Below, in pieces: positions 26,306 through 34,263 of a DNA stretch of 64,000 bases. The position numbers were made by a program, and so were the translations under genes. Under the pieces are notes generated by a model. That model saw only the letters and a program-made list of their open reading frames with translations, ran no database searches and was not told where the DNA came from. Position 1 is the stretch's first letter; every line of letters begins with the position of its first letter. Source of the stretch: Enterobacter hormaechei subsp. hoffmannii (GTDB taxonomy: Bacteria > Pseudomonadota > Gammaproteobacteria > Enterobacterales > Enterobacteriaceae); the NCBI RefSeq assembly GCF_001729745.1, contig NZ_CP017187.1:62001-126000 (forward strand), given 5' to 3'.

Positions 26306-26346
26306 GAAAAACGTCCCCGTTAGCGTGATATAGCTAACAGAGACGT
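26306..26346 (-). terminator. Terminator-like hairpin in the traT leader
   Basis: On the minus strand, arms ACGTC..GTTAGC and GCTAAC..GACGT (26311-26346) form a stem followed by TTTTT (26306-26310). This is 19 bp before the traT start, so it would act on transcripts entering traT from upstream. Confidence 0.6.
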
Positions 26347-26411
26347 TATCGGCTGATTTGAAAGGTAATTTAGTTTAAAAAGATGATTTAGCTTTGATTA
26401 CTACAATAATT

Positions 26412-26431
26412 AAGGGGGCCATTGCCCCCTT
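26412..26431 (-). terminator. Hairpin just after the traS-like gene
   Basis: AAGGGGGC-CATT-GCCCCCTT is a perfect 8-bp stem located 4 bp after the traS-like stop. The minus-side tail AATTATT is only moderately T-rich. Confidence 0.55.
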
Positions 26432-26435
26432 ACTT

Positions 26436-27125
26436 TCAGTATCCCCGGTTAGGGTCATACGTATTTGAAGGTTCGTTGAAGTTTGTTCCCCAACTGTTTC
26501 CGTGTATATCCAGGCCAGAGATGCCACCAACCATTGGCATTCCTGACGCAGGGTTCACAGGTATTCCGTTGCTAAACGAATCGTTGAAGGAAGTATTCAA
26601 AGGAATATTGGTTATGCCACCATCCTGGATACCTATTTGACTGCCTGAAAAACTGATAATTTTGTTGTCAGTAGTGCTTATGAGCTGAGCTTCATTATCT
26701 GTCAACACATGAGCTCTCCCATTCCGGATAACATATACCCGGCCATCATCTTCATCCTTAAGAAGGGTATTATCCTTGTAAGTAATAGGCCGTAAGACTA
26801 CCCCTACAAAGATGAAAGCTATCAGCGAGTGAACAGCTATGCCTGCTATTAAAGCACTTTCGGTATCATTTCCTACAAATTCCACCAAGAAAGTTAGTAA
26901 GACTGCAAGCAGCGTGTTAAACAGGAGAGTCGCTTTTAGATTCATCCCTCTTTTGCTGCTTCGTAACGACCAAAAGCAGAAAATATAGATGGCGCTGGGG
27001 ATTACTGATAAGAGCATGCTCTTAGCCATAAATGGCACGTCAAAAAGTAATTGCAGGCTTAAAGAATAAGCTGCATAAATGCCGATTGGAATGAAACAAC
27101 AATAAGCACTTACCTTTTTGGTCAT
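26436..27125 (-). CDS. TraS-position protein, putative inner-membrane entry exclusion
   Basis: This 229-aa protein lies between traG and traT, where F-like plasmids carry traS, and has four to five membrane segments in its first 110 residues. TraS proteins are highly variable and recognise the C-terminal part of TraG, so sequence identity is not expected. It is longer than F TraS (149 aa). The extra C-terminal half is soluble, polar and Gly/Asn-rich (NTSFNDSFSNGIPVNPASGMPMVGG). The gene is noticeably more AT-rich than its neighbours, which suggests exchange of the exclusion module. Confidence 0.6.
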   Translation of the reverse strand: MTKKVSAYCCFIPIGIYAAYSLSLQLLFDVPFMAKSMLLSVIPSAIYIFCFWSLRSSKRGMNLKATLLFNTLLAVLLTFLVEFVGNDTESALIAGIAVHSLIAFIFVGVVLRPITYKDNTLLKDEDDGRVYVIRNGRAHVLTDNEAQLISTTDNKIISFSGSQIGIQDGGITNIPLNTSFNDSFSNGIPVNPASGMPMVGGISGLDIHGNSWGTNFNEPSNTYDPNRGY

Positions 27126-27126
27126 T

Positions 27127-30100
27127 TTATCCTCCAGTTTTCTTCCTTAATTCTGCCACTCTCTGTTGCAGCTCATCTGGTTGGAGATCATTAAACGGAT
27201 TGAGTTTACTTGATTGATCCAGTTCAGCTTCAGCACGACCAAGCTTGAATCGCCCTTGACCGATTAAGTTTTCTCCTTTCAGGATATCACTGGATGCCTG
27301 AACAGTGGATTGTTTTTTATCAATTACCCCAGCAGATTCTTTGATTTTATGCTCATTTTCAGATCTTTGTTCCGCTACACGTCGCTGGATATCATTTTGT
27401 GGACCAAAACCCTGACCTGACTGTTCATGCAGTTTTGCCTGGTTTTCTTTGAAAGACGCCTGCATAGCATTACCCTGAACCCGCTGCTCCTCAACATTCA
27501 TGGTTGCAGGGCTATGGCTCATTTCGTTCCTGTGGCCTGCTGCTCCCCCTTGTTCCCGTAAGGTCCCGGATTGGCGTAATTCCTGCTGCATCCCAGCGCT
27601 GGAGTCAGAGCGTTGCCTTTCAGTCGAATGTCTTCCGGTATCATGATCACTGGATTTAATGGAGAGGCTATCCTGTTCGCTTCTGTGAGTGCCTGACTGG
27701 ATTTGGGAGCTTTGTTCCTGTCTGCCGTAGCCAGAATGTACTTCGTTATGGCTGATTTCCCGTTGACCGGCTAAGTTCTCACTGTCTGTTTGATTTTGCG
27801 CTAACAATGATGACTCATGGCTACCCGAAACAGAACCGCCTGTTCTCACAGACACGCTCCCCCCCCCAGATGAAACCTGTCCACCGTAAGTGCCCGCATA
27901 TTCCGTCACCTGAGACGCTCCGTCTGTATGGTGGTTCCCCGTGTCGTTCGAATTATAAGAGCCACTCTCGACAGGGCTGTAACGTATACCTCCATCATTA
28001 CTTGCCGGGCCTGATCCGTGCTGACTGCCGAGGGCTGGCTGAACCACGTGCTCACCACTGAATGCTGCATGCTCCTGACCGCTGGTAAGATCTGAACGGC
28101 CCTGCTGATAATCCCCCATGATTTCAGGTTTGAGACGCTCATTAACGAACTCCATCGCTGCTTCGCGCGCCGATGGCGCACTTGTCAGCATGGACTGAGC
28201 CTTATCACCGTATTTATTAGCCGCCCAGTCCACAAACTCCTGCGTATAGTTTGTATCGAGGCTTGCACTCTGGTTCTGCGCAACAGTGGCCATCCTGCTG
28301 AACTCGCTACTCTGCGTCGAACTGGTGGTGTACTGATGGTACTGGCTCTCAGCATCATTAAGCGTTGCGGCCAGCTGCTGAACATTGCTGCTTGCAGCAT
28401 TCTCGGAATGATTCGCGCCATCAGTGATTCGGCTACTTTTGACCATATCCATGCCCTGGCGGAAGTCATTAACGGCCTGGCTGTTCTGATCATGTCGCAT
28501 ATCTTGCGAATGGGAATCTGAATTCTGAATTCCTCTTGAACTGCCCGTCGAATGCCGCAAATCGCCAGAAACACTTCCTTCAGCACCAAACTTAACAACG
28601 CCCAGATTAAGTCCCCCTCCGGCTGTCCCTTTAATACCTGCTGATACAGACCCCTGATTACTGATATCCATCAAATTGTTATAGGCTTCCTGCGTCGAGA
28701 TATTGTTAGCTTTCGCATAGCTTTCAGCAGCCGACATCATCATGCTGGCGCCGCGCGTCGCATTAGTGGCATGGCTGTTTTCACTGCCTCTGATCAGGCT
28801 GTCACTGGTACCGGTCTGGTTAGACAGCTGGGAGAGCTGTGACCAGCCACTGGTGACGCTGTGGTTGTAGCCATCGAGCGCCGTCTGCGCCTGAACCTGC
28901 GACTGACGGGCTGACTCCTGGAAACCACTGCTTGCCAGCTGGCTGAGCTTCATGTTCACCGGCAGATTCGACATTGCACCGGAACCGTCGATAACCGTGT
29001 GGCCACCGGCCGTCTGGGTCTGGGTTGAACCATTATCCGCCTGCCTCGTCTGCTGCCCCTGGCGCTGCACCAGGTTCGTGTCCATCTTGTTCTGGCTGAC
29101 ATTGTCCATCGACATGTTGTTAAACGACCAGTTTCCGTCCGCAGTGGTCGCTGCCACACCGGCAGAGGTGAATGCACCTGAACTGAGTATGCTGCCGGTA
29201 ACCTGAGAGCCAATTGCCGCCGCCCCTCTGGTCAGATAGAACGAGAGCACCGGAATGGATAGTGCCAGGTAGCCTGCCAGATTCGCCACATCAGAATGTT
29301 GCAGCGCAACAATATCCTTGTTGGCCAGAACCAGGGGCGTGCCTCCGGTCTGGCTCTGTAGCCAGTAGTTTGAGGCATAGTTCAGAATCGCGAACATCAC
29401 CGGCCACATCTGGAAGTAAATAAAACCGCAGACATAAATCTTCAGCGTGTTAAGACCGAAGAGGGTATGGTTCGATGCGGCCAGCGCAATCATAAGCGGG
29501 AACAGGCACACCAGAATCAGCATCAGCAGGGACTGCGCAAACGGCAGTGTACGGGTGGCCAGTTCGTTACCTGCTGCCCAGCTCAGGCGTTGTTTCGTTG
29601 CCGCGTTCTCTGTGGCCAGGTTCAGCAGGTTGGCGGTATCGGATGAGCGCGCCGCAAACCCTTTTATCCCCTGCCGGACTGCGCTGTTGGTAATGTTATT
29701 CTTCATGATCTGCGCGGCTGTCATGCCACCGGAGTAGAAGTAACCGTAACTCTCCCCCATCGCGTTAGACAGTAAGGCTGCACCGTTCAGTTTGTTGCCA
29801 AAGACTTTACGCGTCAGCCAGGTGAACGTTGCACTACCCGGGTTCACATCGGTATTCGCCAGGGATTTAATCTCTGTTGCGGCCTGCTGACAGGTCAGGA
29901 ACTGGCGAGTGGTCGAGGTCATTTTAAAAATGCCACGCAGCGGACTGGGATTACTGGTTATCAGCGTGAGCGGATCGGTGGAGTTCAGTAACTGGTTAAT
30001 CGTATATTTCCCGTTCAGCAGAATATCGCCGATCACACAGTTTTCCACATAGTCCGGCAGCATCTGTGCCAGCTCCGGATTCTGCGTGGAGAAGTCGCTG

Positions 30101-30531
30101 GTTTCCGCCACAATCTGCGAACCGAACAGCATCCCGGTTTTGCTGTAGGTCACCGAGTCGGGTCTGGCCATCAGCATGTCGTACACTGACGCCATCTTGT
30201 ACCCGATACTGGTCGTCAGCGACGCGATGGCTGCCAGCCCGACCGGTACATTATCCGTTTTCCACACTGCTGCCGGATCGGAAAGGTCAATGATTTGTAC
30301 GGAACGTTTCGGTACCAGCAGGATGGATGTGATGACCATAAAGATGGCCAGCCACTGAACGAAAACCATCGGGTTGCGTTGTTTAATGAAAGTAAACAAC
30401 ACGGCCAGCACCCCGAAGGTGCCGGCAATGCGCAGTAAAGTGTGGAAAGTATTCTGACCGACAAGGGTGACAACGGCGTCCAGCGCCGTTTTCCACATCC
30501 CCCCGCCATAGATAGTGTATATCTCAAGCAT
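27127..30531 (-). CDS. traG: TraG, mating-pair formation and stabilisation protein
   Basis: The 1134-aa protein has several N-terminal membrane segments (FHTLLRIAGTFGVLAVLF, FVQWLAIFMVITSILLVP, SLLMLILVCLFPLMIALA, IYVCGFIYFQMWPVMFAIL). A large periplasmic, Ser/Gln/Gly-rich C-terminal region follows. The N-terminal half acts in pilus assembly. The C-terminal half stabilises mating pairs and is the target of TraS in the recipient. It is longer than F TraG (938 aa) owing to low-complexity Ser/Gln/His/Gly stretches around residues 800-1000. Its ATG shares one base with the traH stop (TGATG). Confidence 0.96.
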   Translation of the reverse strand: MLEIYTIYGGGMWKTALDAVVTLVGQNTFHTLLRIAGTFGVLAVLFTFIKQRNPMVFVQWLAIFMVITSILLVPKRSVQIIDLSDPAAVWKTDNVPVGLAAIASLTTSIGYKMASVYDMLMARPDSVTYSKTGMLFGSQIVAETSDFSTQNPELAQMLPDYVENCVIGDILLNGKYTINQLLNSTDPLTLITSNPSPLRGIFKMTSTTRQFLTCQQAATEIKSLANTDVNPGSATFTWLTRKVFGNKLNGAALLSNAMGESYGYFYSGGMTAAQIMKNNITNSAVRQGIKGFAARSSDTANLLNLATENAATKQRLSWAAGNELATRTLPFAQSLLMLILVCLFPLMIALAASNHTLFGLNTLKIYVCGFIYFQMWPVMFAILNYASNYWLQSQTGGTPLVLANKDIVALQHSDVANLAGYLALSIPVLSFYLTRGAAAIGSQVTGSILSSGAFTSAGVAATTADGNWSFNNMSMDNVSQNKMDTNLVQRQGQQTRQADNGSTQTQTAGGHTVIDGSGAMSNLPVNMKLSQLASSGFQESARQSQVQAQTALDGYNHSVTSGWSQLSQLSNQTGTSDSLIRGSENSHATNATRGASMMMSAAESYAKANNISTQEAYNNLMDISNQGSVSAGIKGTAGGGLNLGVVKFGAEGSVSGDLRHSTGSSRGIQNSDSHSQDMRHDQNSQAVNDFRQGMDMVKSSRITDGANHSENAASSNVQQLAATLNDAESQYHQYTTSSTQSSEFSRMATVAQNQSASLDTNYTQEFVDWAANKYGDKAQSMLTSAPSAREAAMEFVNERLKPEIMGDYQQGRSDLTSGQEHAAFSGEHVVQPALGSQHGSGPASNDGGIRYSPVESGSYNSNDTGNHHTDGASQVTEYAGTYGGQVSSGGGSVSVRTGGSVSGSHESSLLAQNQTDSENLAGQREISHNEVHSGYGRQEQSSQIQSGTHRSEQDSLSIKSSDHDTGRHSTERQRSDSSAGMQQELRQSGTLREQGGAAGHRNEMSHSPATMNVEEQRVQGNAMQASFKENQAKLHEQSGQGFGPQNDIQRRVAEQRSENEHKIKESAGVIDKKQSTVQASSDILKGENLIGQGRFKLGRAEAELDQSSKLNPFNDLQPDELQQRVAELRKKTGG

Positions 30532-31895
30532 CAGCGATCACCCCAGTGATAGTTGCTCTGATAAGAACCTGAAACGATGGTGGACACCTGCTGTTGCAGG
30601 TACTGCATGTTGCGGTCGATACCGTCCAGCGCATTCTGGTCTGCCGCTGACTGTAATTTCATGTCGGCCAGCAGTCCCTGAGCGTGAATGACGTTGTCAC
30701 GCAGTTTGGCGGCGGCTTCTTCGGGGAAGTTCTTGCCGGCCAGTGACAGGCTTGCCTGCTTCACAAGCTCCTGGAGGTACTGGATCATCAGGTCCTGGGC
30801 AATAAAGTCGGAAACCTGAAGCAGATACGTCGCGCTCATGCCCATACTCTGGGCGTTGGTCAGGTATTTCAGTACCGGTACGGACGTGGTGTTCACGAAG
30901 CCTTTTTCCTGATCGGTCAGCGGTTTGTCATCGACAAGTTTGTTCTGCATGGAAATCATCAGATTTTTGACCAGTGTGACCAGAGCGCTGGACTCAGTAA
31001 TCGTCAGGTTAGTGACGACAGGCCCAAGACAGAGTGTTGCCTCATCGCACCCATAGACCTTCGCCGTTCCCCCCCGCATCAGAACTTTGATCAGATCGCG
31101 GTTATCGACCAGTGGTGTCAGGATTGTCACGCCTCCGGTTTTATTGAAGATGATGGAGCCGACGGTACTCATTACCAGCTCCTTCAGCGCGCGATCATTA
31201 GCGAGCAGCCCGTTCTTACTGAGCGTGTCCCAGATAAGGTTTTTGTTTTTCAGCACCTGGTCTTTTTCTGCATCCCCTGCCCTGGCCGTGACCTTATCCC
31301 CCTGACCTCCGACAGTGCAGCCCTGACGGGATGCAGCCCAGTCGGCAAACATATTGGTTTCACCGGCAATGTCCTGACAGATTTTCTGCTGCGACACCTG
31401 CGTCACCGGCCACAATCCGCCGATAATGCCCTGCGCAGCCTGACATGAACTCATGTTCATGGAGTTAACATCACTGGCCAGCTTCTGAAGAAAGTCTTTT
31501 GCCTGTTTCAGCTCCGGGACCATCGTCTGTAGAGCCAGATCGAAGGCATAGCCGGCGGCGTTGCTCATGATTTGCTTCACGAACCGCTGAATTTCCTCAC
31601 CGCTGATCATGCTGAATGACCCCAGGTAGGCATCGATACCACCGCAGCCGGCGTTCAGGGACGGCAGCTGCATCGAGATCAGCTGGACGTTTTTGACGGG
31701 GTTTCGCAGGTAGACCGAGCCGCCGGAAAAATACCCGGCCGCCTGCCCCTGCCAGGCCTGCGCCTGGGAGACGTTGCCGCTGTAGCCCAGTTTTCCAAAG
31801 AAGCCGTTCAGGTCACCGTTGACATCGGCCTGAGCCGGCAGCGCAGCCAGGCCTGCGAAAAAGACCAGGCCAGCGGTTATAAGTGCCTTGATCAT
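30531..31895 (-). CDS. traH: TraH, periplasmic pilus assembly protein
   Basis: From ATG 31895 the protein is 454 aa (F TraH 458) with a cleavable signal peptide (MIKALITAGLVFFAGLAALPAQA). It contains conserved segments VNGDLNGFFGKLGYSGNVS and GSVYLRNPVKNVQLISMQLP, and several cysteines that require disulfide formation. It works with TraF, TraU, TraW and TrbB in the outer-membrane part of the F-type secretion machine. The start gives a 4-bp ATGA overlap with the preceding small gene. A longer frame to 31937 lies wholly in that gene. Confidence 0.95.
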   Translation of the reverse strand: MIKALITAGLVFFAGLAALPAQADVNGDLNGFFGKLGYSGNVSQAQAWQGQAAGYFSGGSVYLRNPVKNVQLISMQLPSLNAGCGGIDAYLGSFSMISGEEIQRFVKQIMSNAAGYAFDLALQTMVPELKQAKDFLQKLASDVNSMNMSSCQAAQGIIGGLWPVTQVSQQKICQDIAGETNMFADWAASRQGCTVGGQGDKVTARAGDAEKDQVLKNKNLIWDTLSKNGLLANDRALKELVMSTVGSIIFNKTGGVTILTPLVDNRDLIKVLMRGGTAKVYGCDEATLCLGPVVTNLTITESSALVTLVKNLMISMQNKLVDDKPLTDQEKGFVNTTSVPVLKYLTNAQSMGMSATYLLQVSDFIAQDLMIQYLQELVKQASLSLAGKNFPEEAAAKLRDNVIHAQGLLADMKLQSAADQNALDGIDRNMQYLQQQVSTIVSGSYQSNYHWGDR

Positions 31896-32155
31896 GCAAT
31901 TTCCTCCCTGCGTTTCCGTACCAGGCTCTGACGGCATACGTAAAGCCCGGCGGCGATGGAAAAAAAACCGATACTCAGCGAGATGAGAAGAAGTACCGGA
32001 AAGTCCAGCAGGCAGGTCGTCAGCTCAGGGCGGTTCATGACGCTGACCACCCGACAGGCCAGCCCGCCATAGAATGCAGCGGACACGAGCAGCGTTACGC
32101 TGAATAACAGCCACACGCGTTCGGTACGCGAGAGCGCATACGAATTTGTAGTCAT
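31892..32155 (-). CDS. Small membrane protein at the trbJ/trbF position, 87 aa
   Basis: Two membrane segments (VWLLFSVTLLVSAAFYGGLA and FPVLLLISLSIGFFSIAAGLYV) and a basic C-terminus make this a short inner-membrane protein. In F, trbJ and trbF lie between trbB and traH. This gene holds that place, but I do not recognise either by sequence. It is translationally coupled to traH. Confidence 0.6.
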   Translation of the reverse strand: MTTNSYALSRTERVWLLFSVTLLVSAAFYGGLACRVVSVMNRPELTTCLLDFPVLLLISLSIGFFSIAAGLYVCRQSLVRKRREEIA

Positions 32156-32172
32156 TTTGTAGTCCGGTTGTA

Positions 32173-32778
32173 TTACTGAGGGGTGACCTGCGTACTTGCA
32201 AGCATGGGCGGCAGCGCTTTCGGATCGACGTTATCCATATCCGCCTGAATCAGGCTGGCCATACGGCTTTCAAGTGCGGGAATATCCATCACGCCCTGGG
32301 TCAGCGGATACGCTTTCAGGGTGTTGACGTTGACCACAAAAGCCGTCGGTGTCGCAATCGGCAGACCGTTTCCGAAGAAGGTCACAATCTCGTCTGCAAT
32401 GGGCGATCTAAGATCGCTCTTGCGCGGTACCATCGGCGTCGGAAAGGAGACATCGCCGCCACCGTCCAGGGTGTACGGATAGACCTTAATTGCATGCTCA
32501 TCAGCCCAGCCCTTCAGCAGCGGATCGAACTTTGCGCTGAATTCACAGTGAGCCTGCATAAAGAGCACCACGGCATAATCTTTCATGTTTGCCCTTCGTC
32601 CATCCGGCAATGCCATCAGGCTGGACGGTGCCGGAACAGGAGAAGCGGTGATGGCCGCAGCAGCAGAAGGTGGGGCGGACTTTGCTGCCTCAAGCGCCAT
32701 CAGTTCTTCGCGTACCCCGGCATGTGTCAGCAGAGGCAGGGACAACAGCAGCAAAGTGAACCCGGTTTTAATGTTCAC
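32173..32778 (-). CDS. trbB: TrbB, F-type periplasmic thioredoxin-like protein
   Basis: The best start is a GTG at 32778, preceded by AGGAGG at ideal spacing, giving 201 aa with a signal peptide (VNIKTGFTLLLLSLPLLTHA). F TrbB (179 aa) is a DsbC-like isomerase acting with TraF on Tra proteins. The thioredoxin fold is evident (YAVVLFMQAHCEFSAKFDPLL, cis-Pro in ATPTAFVV). However, the active site reads C-E-F-S, so the second cysteine of the usual CxxC is a serine. It may therefore act as a monothiol isomerase or chaperone. Confidence 0.85.
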   Translation of the reverse strand: MNIKTGFTLLLLSLPLLTHAGVREELMALEAAKSAPPSAAAAITASPVPAPSSLMALPDGRRANMKDYAVVLFMQAHCEFSAKFDPLLKGWADEHAIKVYPYTLDGGGDVSFPTPMVPRKSDLRSPIADEIVTFFGNGLPIATPTAFVVNVNTLKAYPLTQGVMDIPALESRMASLIQADMDNVDPKALPPMLASTQVTPQ

Positions 32779-32986
32779 GGTCGACCTCCTTGTGCGTTTG
32801 CCCTCTCTCAAACCTGAACCAGCGGTAGCCGGCATACACCACCATGCCGGCGGCACCGGCCCACATACCATTGCACAGCCACAGCAGCCCCTGCTGTGTA
32901 TGCTCCACGGACCAGGTCATCAGTTCGCTCAGTACGCGTGCCATCGTGCCCCAGAAAATCAGTCCTGCGAGAATAGCTGGTTTCAT
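32768..32986 (-). CDS. Small membrane protein at the traQ position, 72 aa
   Basis: From ATG 32986 the product has two hydrophobic segments (ILAGLIFWGTMARVL and GMWAGAAGMVVYAGYRWF) and a basic tail. In F, the pilin chaperone TraQ (94 aa, also two membrane helices) lies immediately before trbB. This gene has that position and architecture, and I saw no other TraQ candidate. It overlaps the trbB start by 11 bp and the upstream gene by 4 bp. Confidence 0.55.
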   Translation of the reverse strand: MKPAILAGLIFWGTMARVLSELMTWSVEHTQQGLLWLCNGMWAGAAGMVVYAGYRWFRFERGQTHKEVDREH

Positions 32987-33471
32987 TCCTGTGTCTCCCT
33001 GTTCTTCCGTACCAGAACCGAATGTGTGTCTGGTGAAATACGCTTTTGGGCAGCAAGAGAGAGACGACGGGAAACAAACCACAATCCGGCACCAAACATT
33101 ACCGCCATCCCCCAGAAGTTTCTCAACGTTGCATCCACAGAACGCGCCCATGAATCGCTGTCCACGTAGCCACGCTGACACAACACTTCAGGAGGGGCTT
33201 TCTCTAACGCAGGAGCGGGCTTTAACTTCTCTCCGGGCTCTGGCGGTGAAAAGCGACTGACCATCTCGTGTTCATTAACACACGCCATCACATTGCCGGC
33301 AGGTACGCCGTCAGTCAGGTCATGAAAGGTCGTCAGGAACTGACGGGACAGTGAGCCATCATACGCCGCTAACATCACCAGGACATACAGCACCAGGGCC
33401 GGGCCGAGGACAAGGGCGTACAGGGAAAACCGCCCTGCATCACGGATGAGGGTGAAAAGTATTTTTGTCAT
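32983..33471 (-). CDS. Membrane protein at the trbA position, 162 aa
   Basis: The protein has an N-terminal membrane segment (SLYALVLGPALVLYVLVMLAAY), a polar periplasmic loop with two cysteines (MACVNEHE, VLCQRGY), and a second membrane helix (WGMAVMFGAGLWFVSRRL). F TrbA (115 aa) occupies the corresponding place after traF. Sequence homology is not obvious. It starts 10 bp after traF and ends in ATGA overlap with the traQ-position gene. Confidence 0.55.
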   Translation of the reverse strand: MTKILFTLIRDAGRFSLYALVLGPALVLYVLVMLAAYDGSLSRQFLTTFHDLTDGVPAGNVMACVNEHEMVSRFSPPEPGEKLKPAPALEKAPPEVLCQRGYVDSDSWARSVDATLRNFWGMAVMFGAGLWFVSRRLSLAAQKRISPDTHSVLVRKNRETQE

Positions 33472-33480
33472 AAAAGACTC

Positions 33481-34263
33481 TCAGGAATTGGGTTTAAAAC
33501 CGGTGGCCACATTCAGGAATCGCTTTGACAGGTCATCCTGTGTCATGAAGCCGTAGGACAGGGCACGGTAGTTCTGGTTGCGGGGATCAACCAGGAAAAG
33601 CGCCGGGAAATGTGTGATGTTCATCGAGCGGGACTGACCGGTATCCGGACGACTCTGCGGCAGGCCTGGTGCCACCTGGCCGTCGACCGAGACCGGGATA
33701 AGCGAAATCCCGTTGGTTTTCGCGAAGTCAGCCACCACCCCCGCCATCTGCACGTCGATCGGGTCGCTGCCCCGGTAGAAGTAAAACAGGCCGTAGTGCT
33801 GCGCCAGTTGTTCCACCGCATTCTGCCGGGTCTGCTGATCACGTGTCTGAGTAAACGGCGCCATGCTGTTGTAGTGCGGGTATTCAAGGTTGTAATCGAG
33901 GTCAGGATGGCTCAGCTGCGCTGCCGCAAAGGACTGGCTGAACATCGATGCCCGGTCCGTCCAGAACTTCTGCCAGCGCAGGAACGTCGCCGTATTTTCC
34001 CGCGAGGGGTACAGGATGGCGCGGTTAAGCGCCTCCTGTGTATACCCTTTCAGCACCCTGGCCTGCTCCATCGGGGACATTTTGCTGAGATCCGGGATGG
34101 CTTGCGGTGCTGGCTGCTGCGGTTTTCGGGGCTGCTCAGGGGGCTTTTTCGGTTCGTTGTACCAGGACCAGCCGGTGAACGGCTCTGCCGGCGTCACAAT
34201 CTCCTCGCCCAGTGCCGTATGGCTCGCCAGCGCCATAAGCAGGCCACAGAGGGTACGCTTCAT
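33481..34263 (-). CDS. traF: TraF, periplasmic pilus assembly protein
   Basis: A 260-aa exported protein (signal to GLA/GEE region at about residue 20; F TraF 247 aa). The signature is GWSWYNEP near the N-terminus. The second half is a thioredoxin-like fold (YGLFYFYRGSDPIDVQMAGVVADFAKTNGISLIPVSVDG...FPALFLVDP), here with no CxxC, as in F TraF. It works with TraH, TrbB and TraW in extension and retraction of the pilus. The ATG overlaps the traN stop as ATGA. Confidence 0.95.
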   Translation of the reverse strand: MKRTLCGLLMALASHTALGEEIVTPAEPFTGWSWYNEPKKPPEQPRKPQQPAPQAIPDLSKMSPMEQARVLKGYTQEALNRAILYPSRENTATFLRWQKFWTDRASMFSQSFAAAQLSHPDLDYNLEYPHYNSMAPFTQTRDQQTRQNAVEQLAQHYGLFYFYRGSDPIDVQMAGVVADFAKTNGISLIPVSVDGQVAPGLPQSRPDTGQSRSMNITHFPALFLVDPRNQNYRALSYGFMTQDDLSKRFLNVATGFKPNS

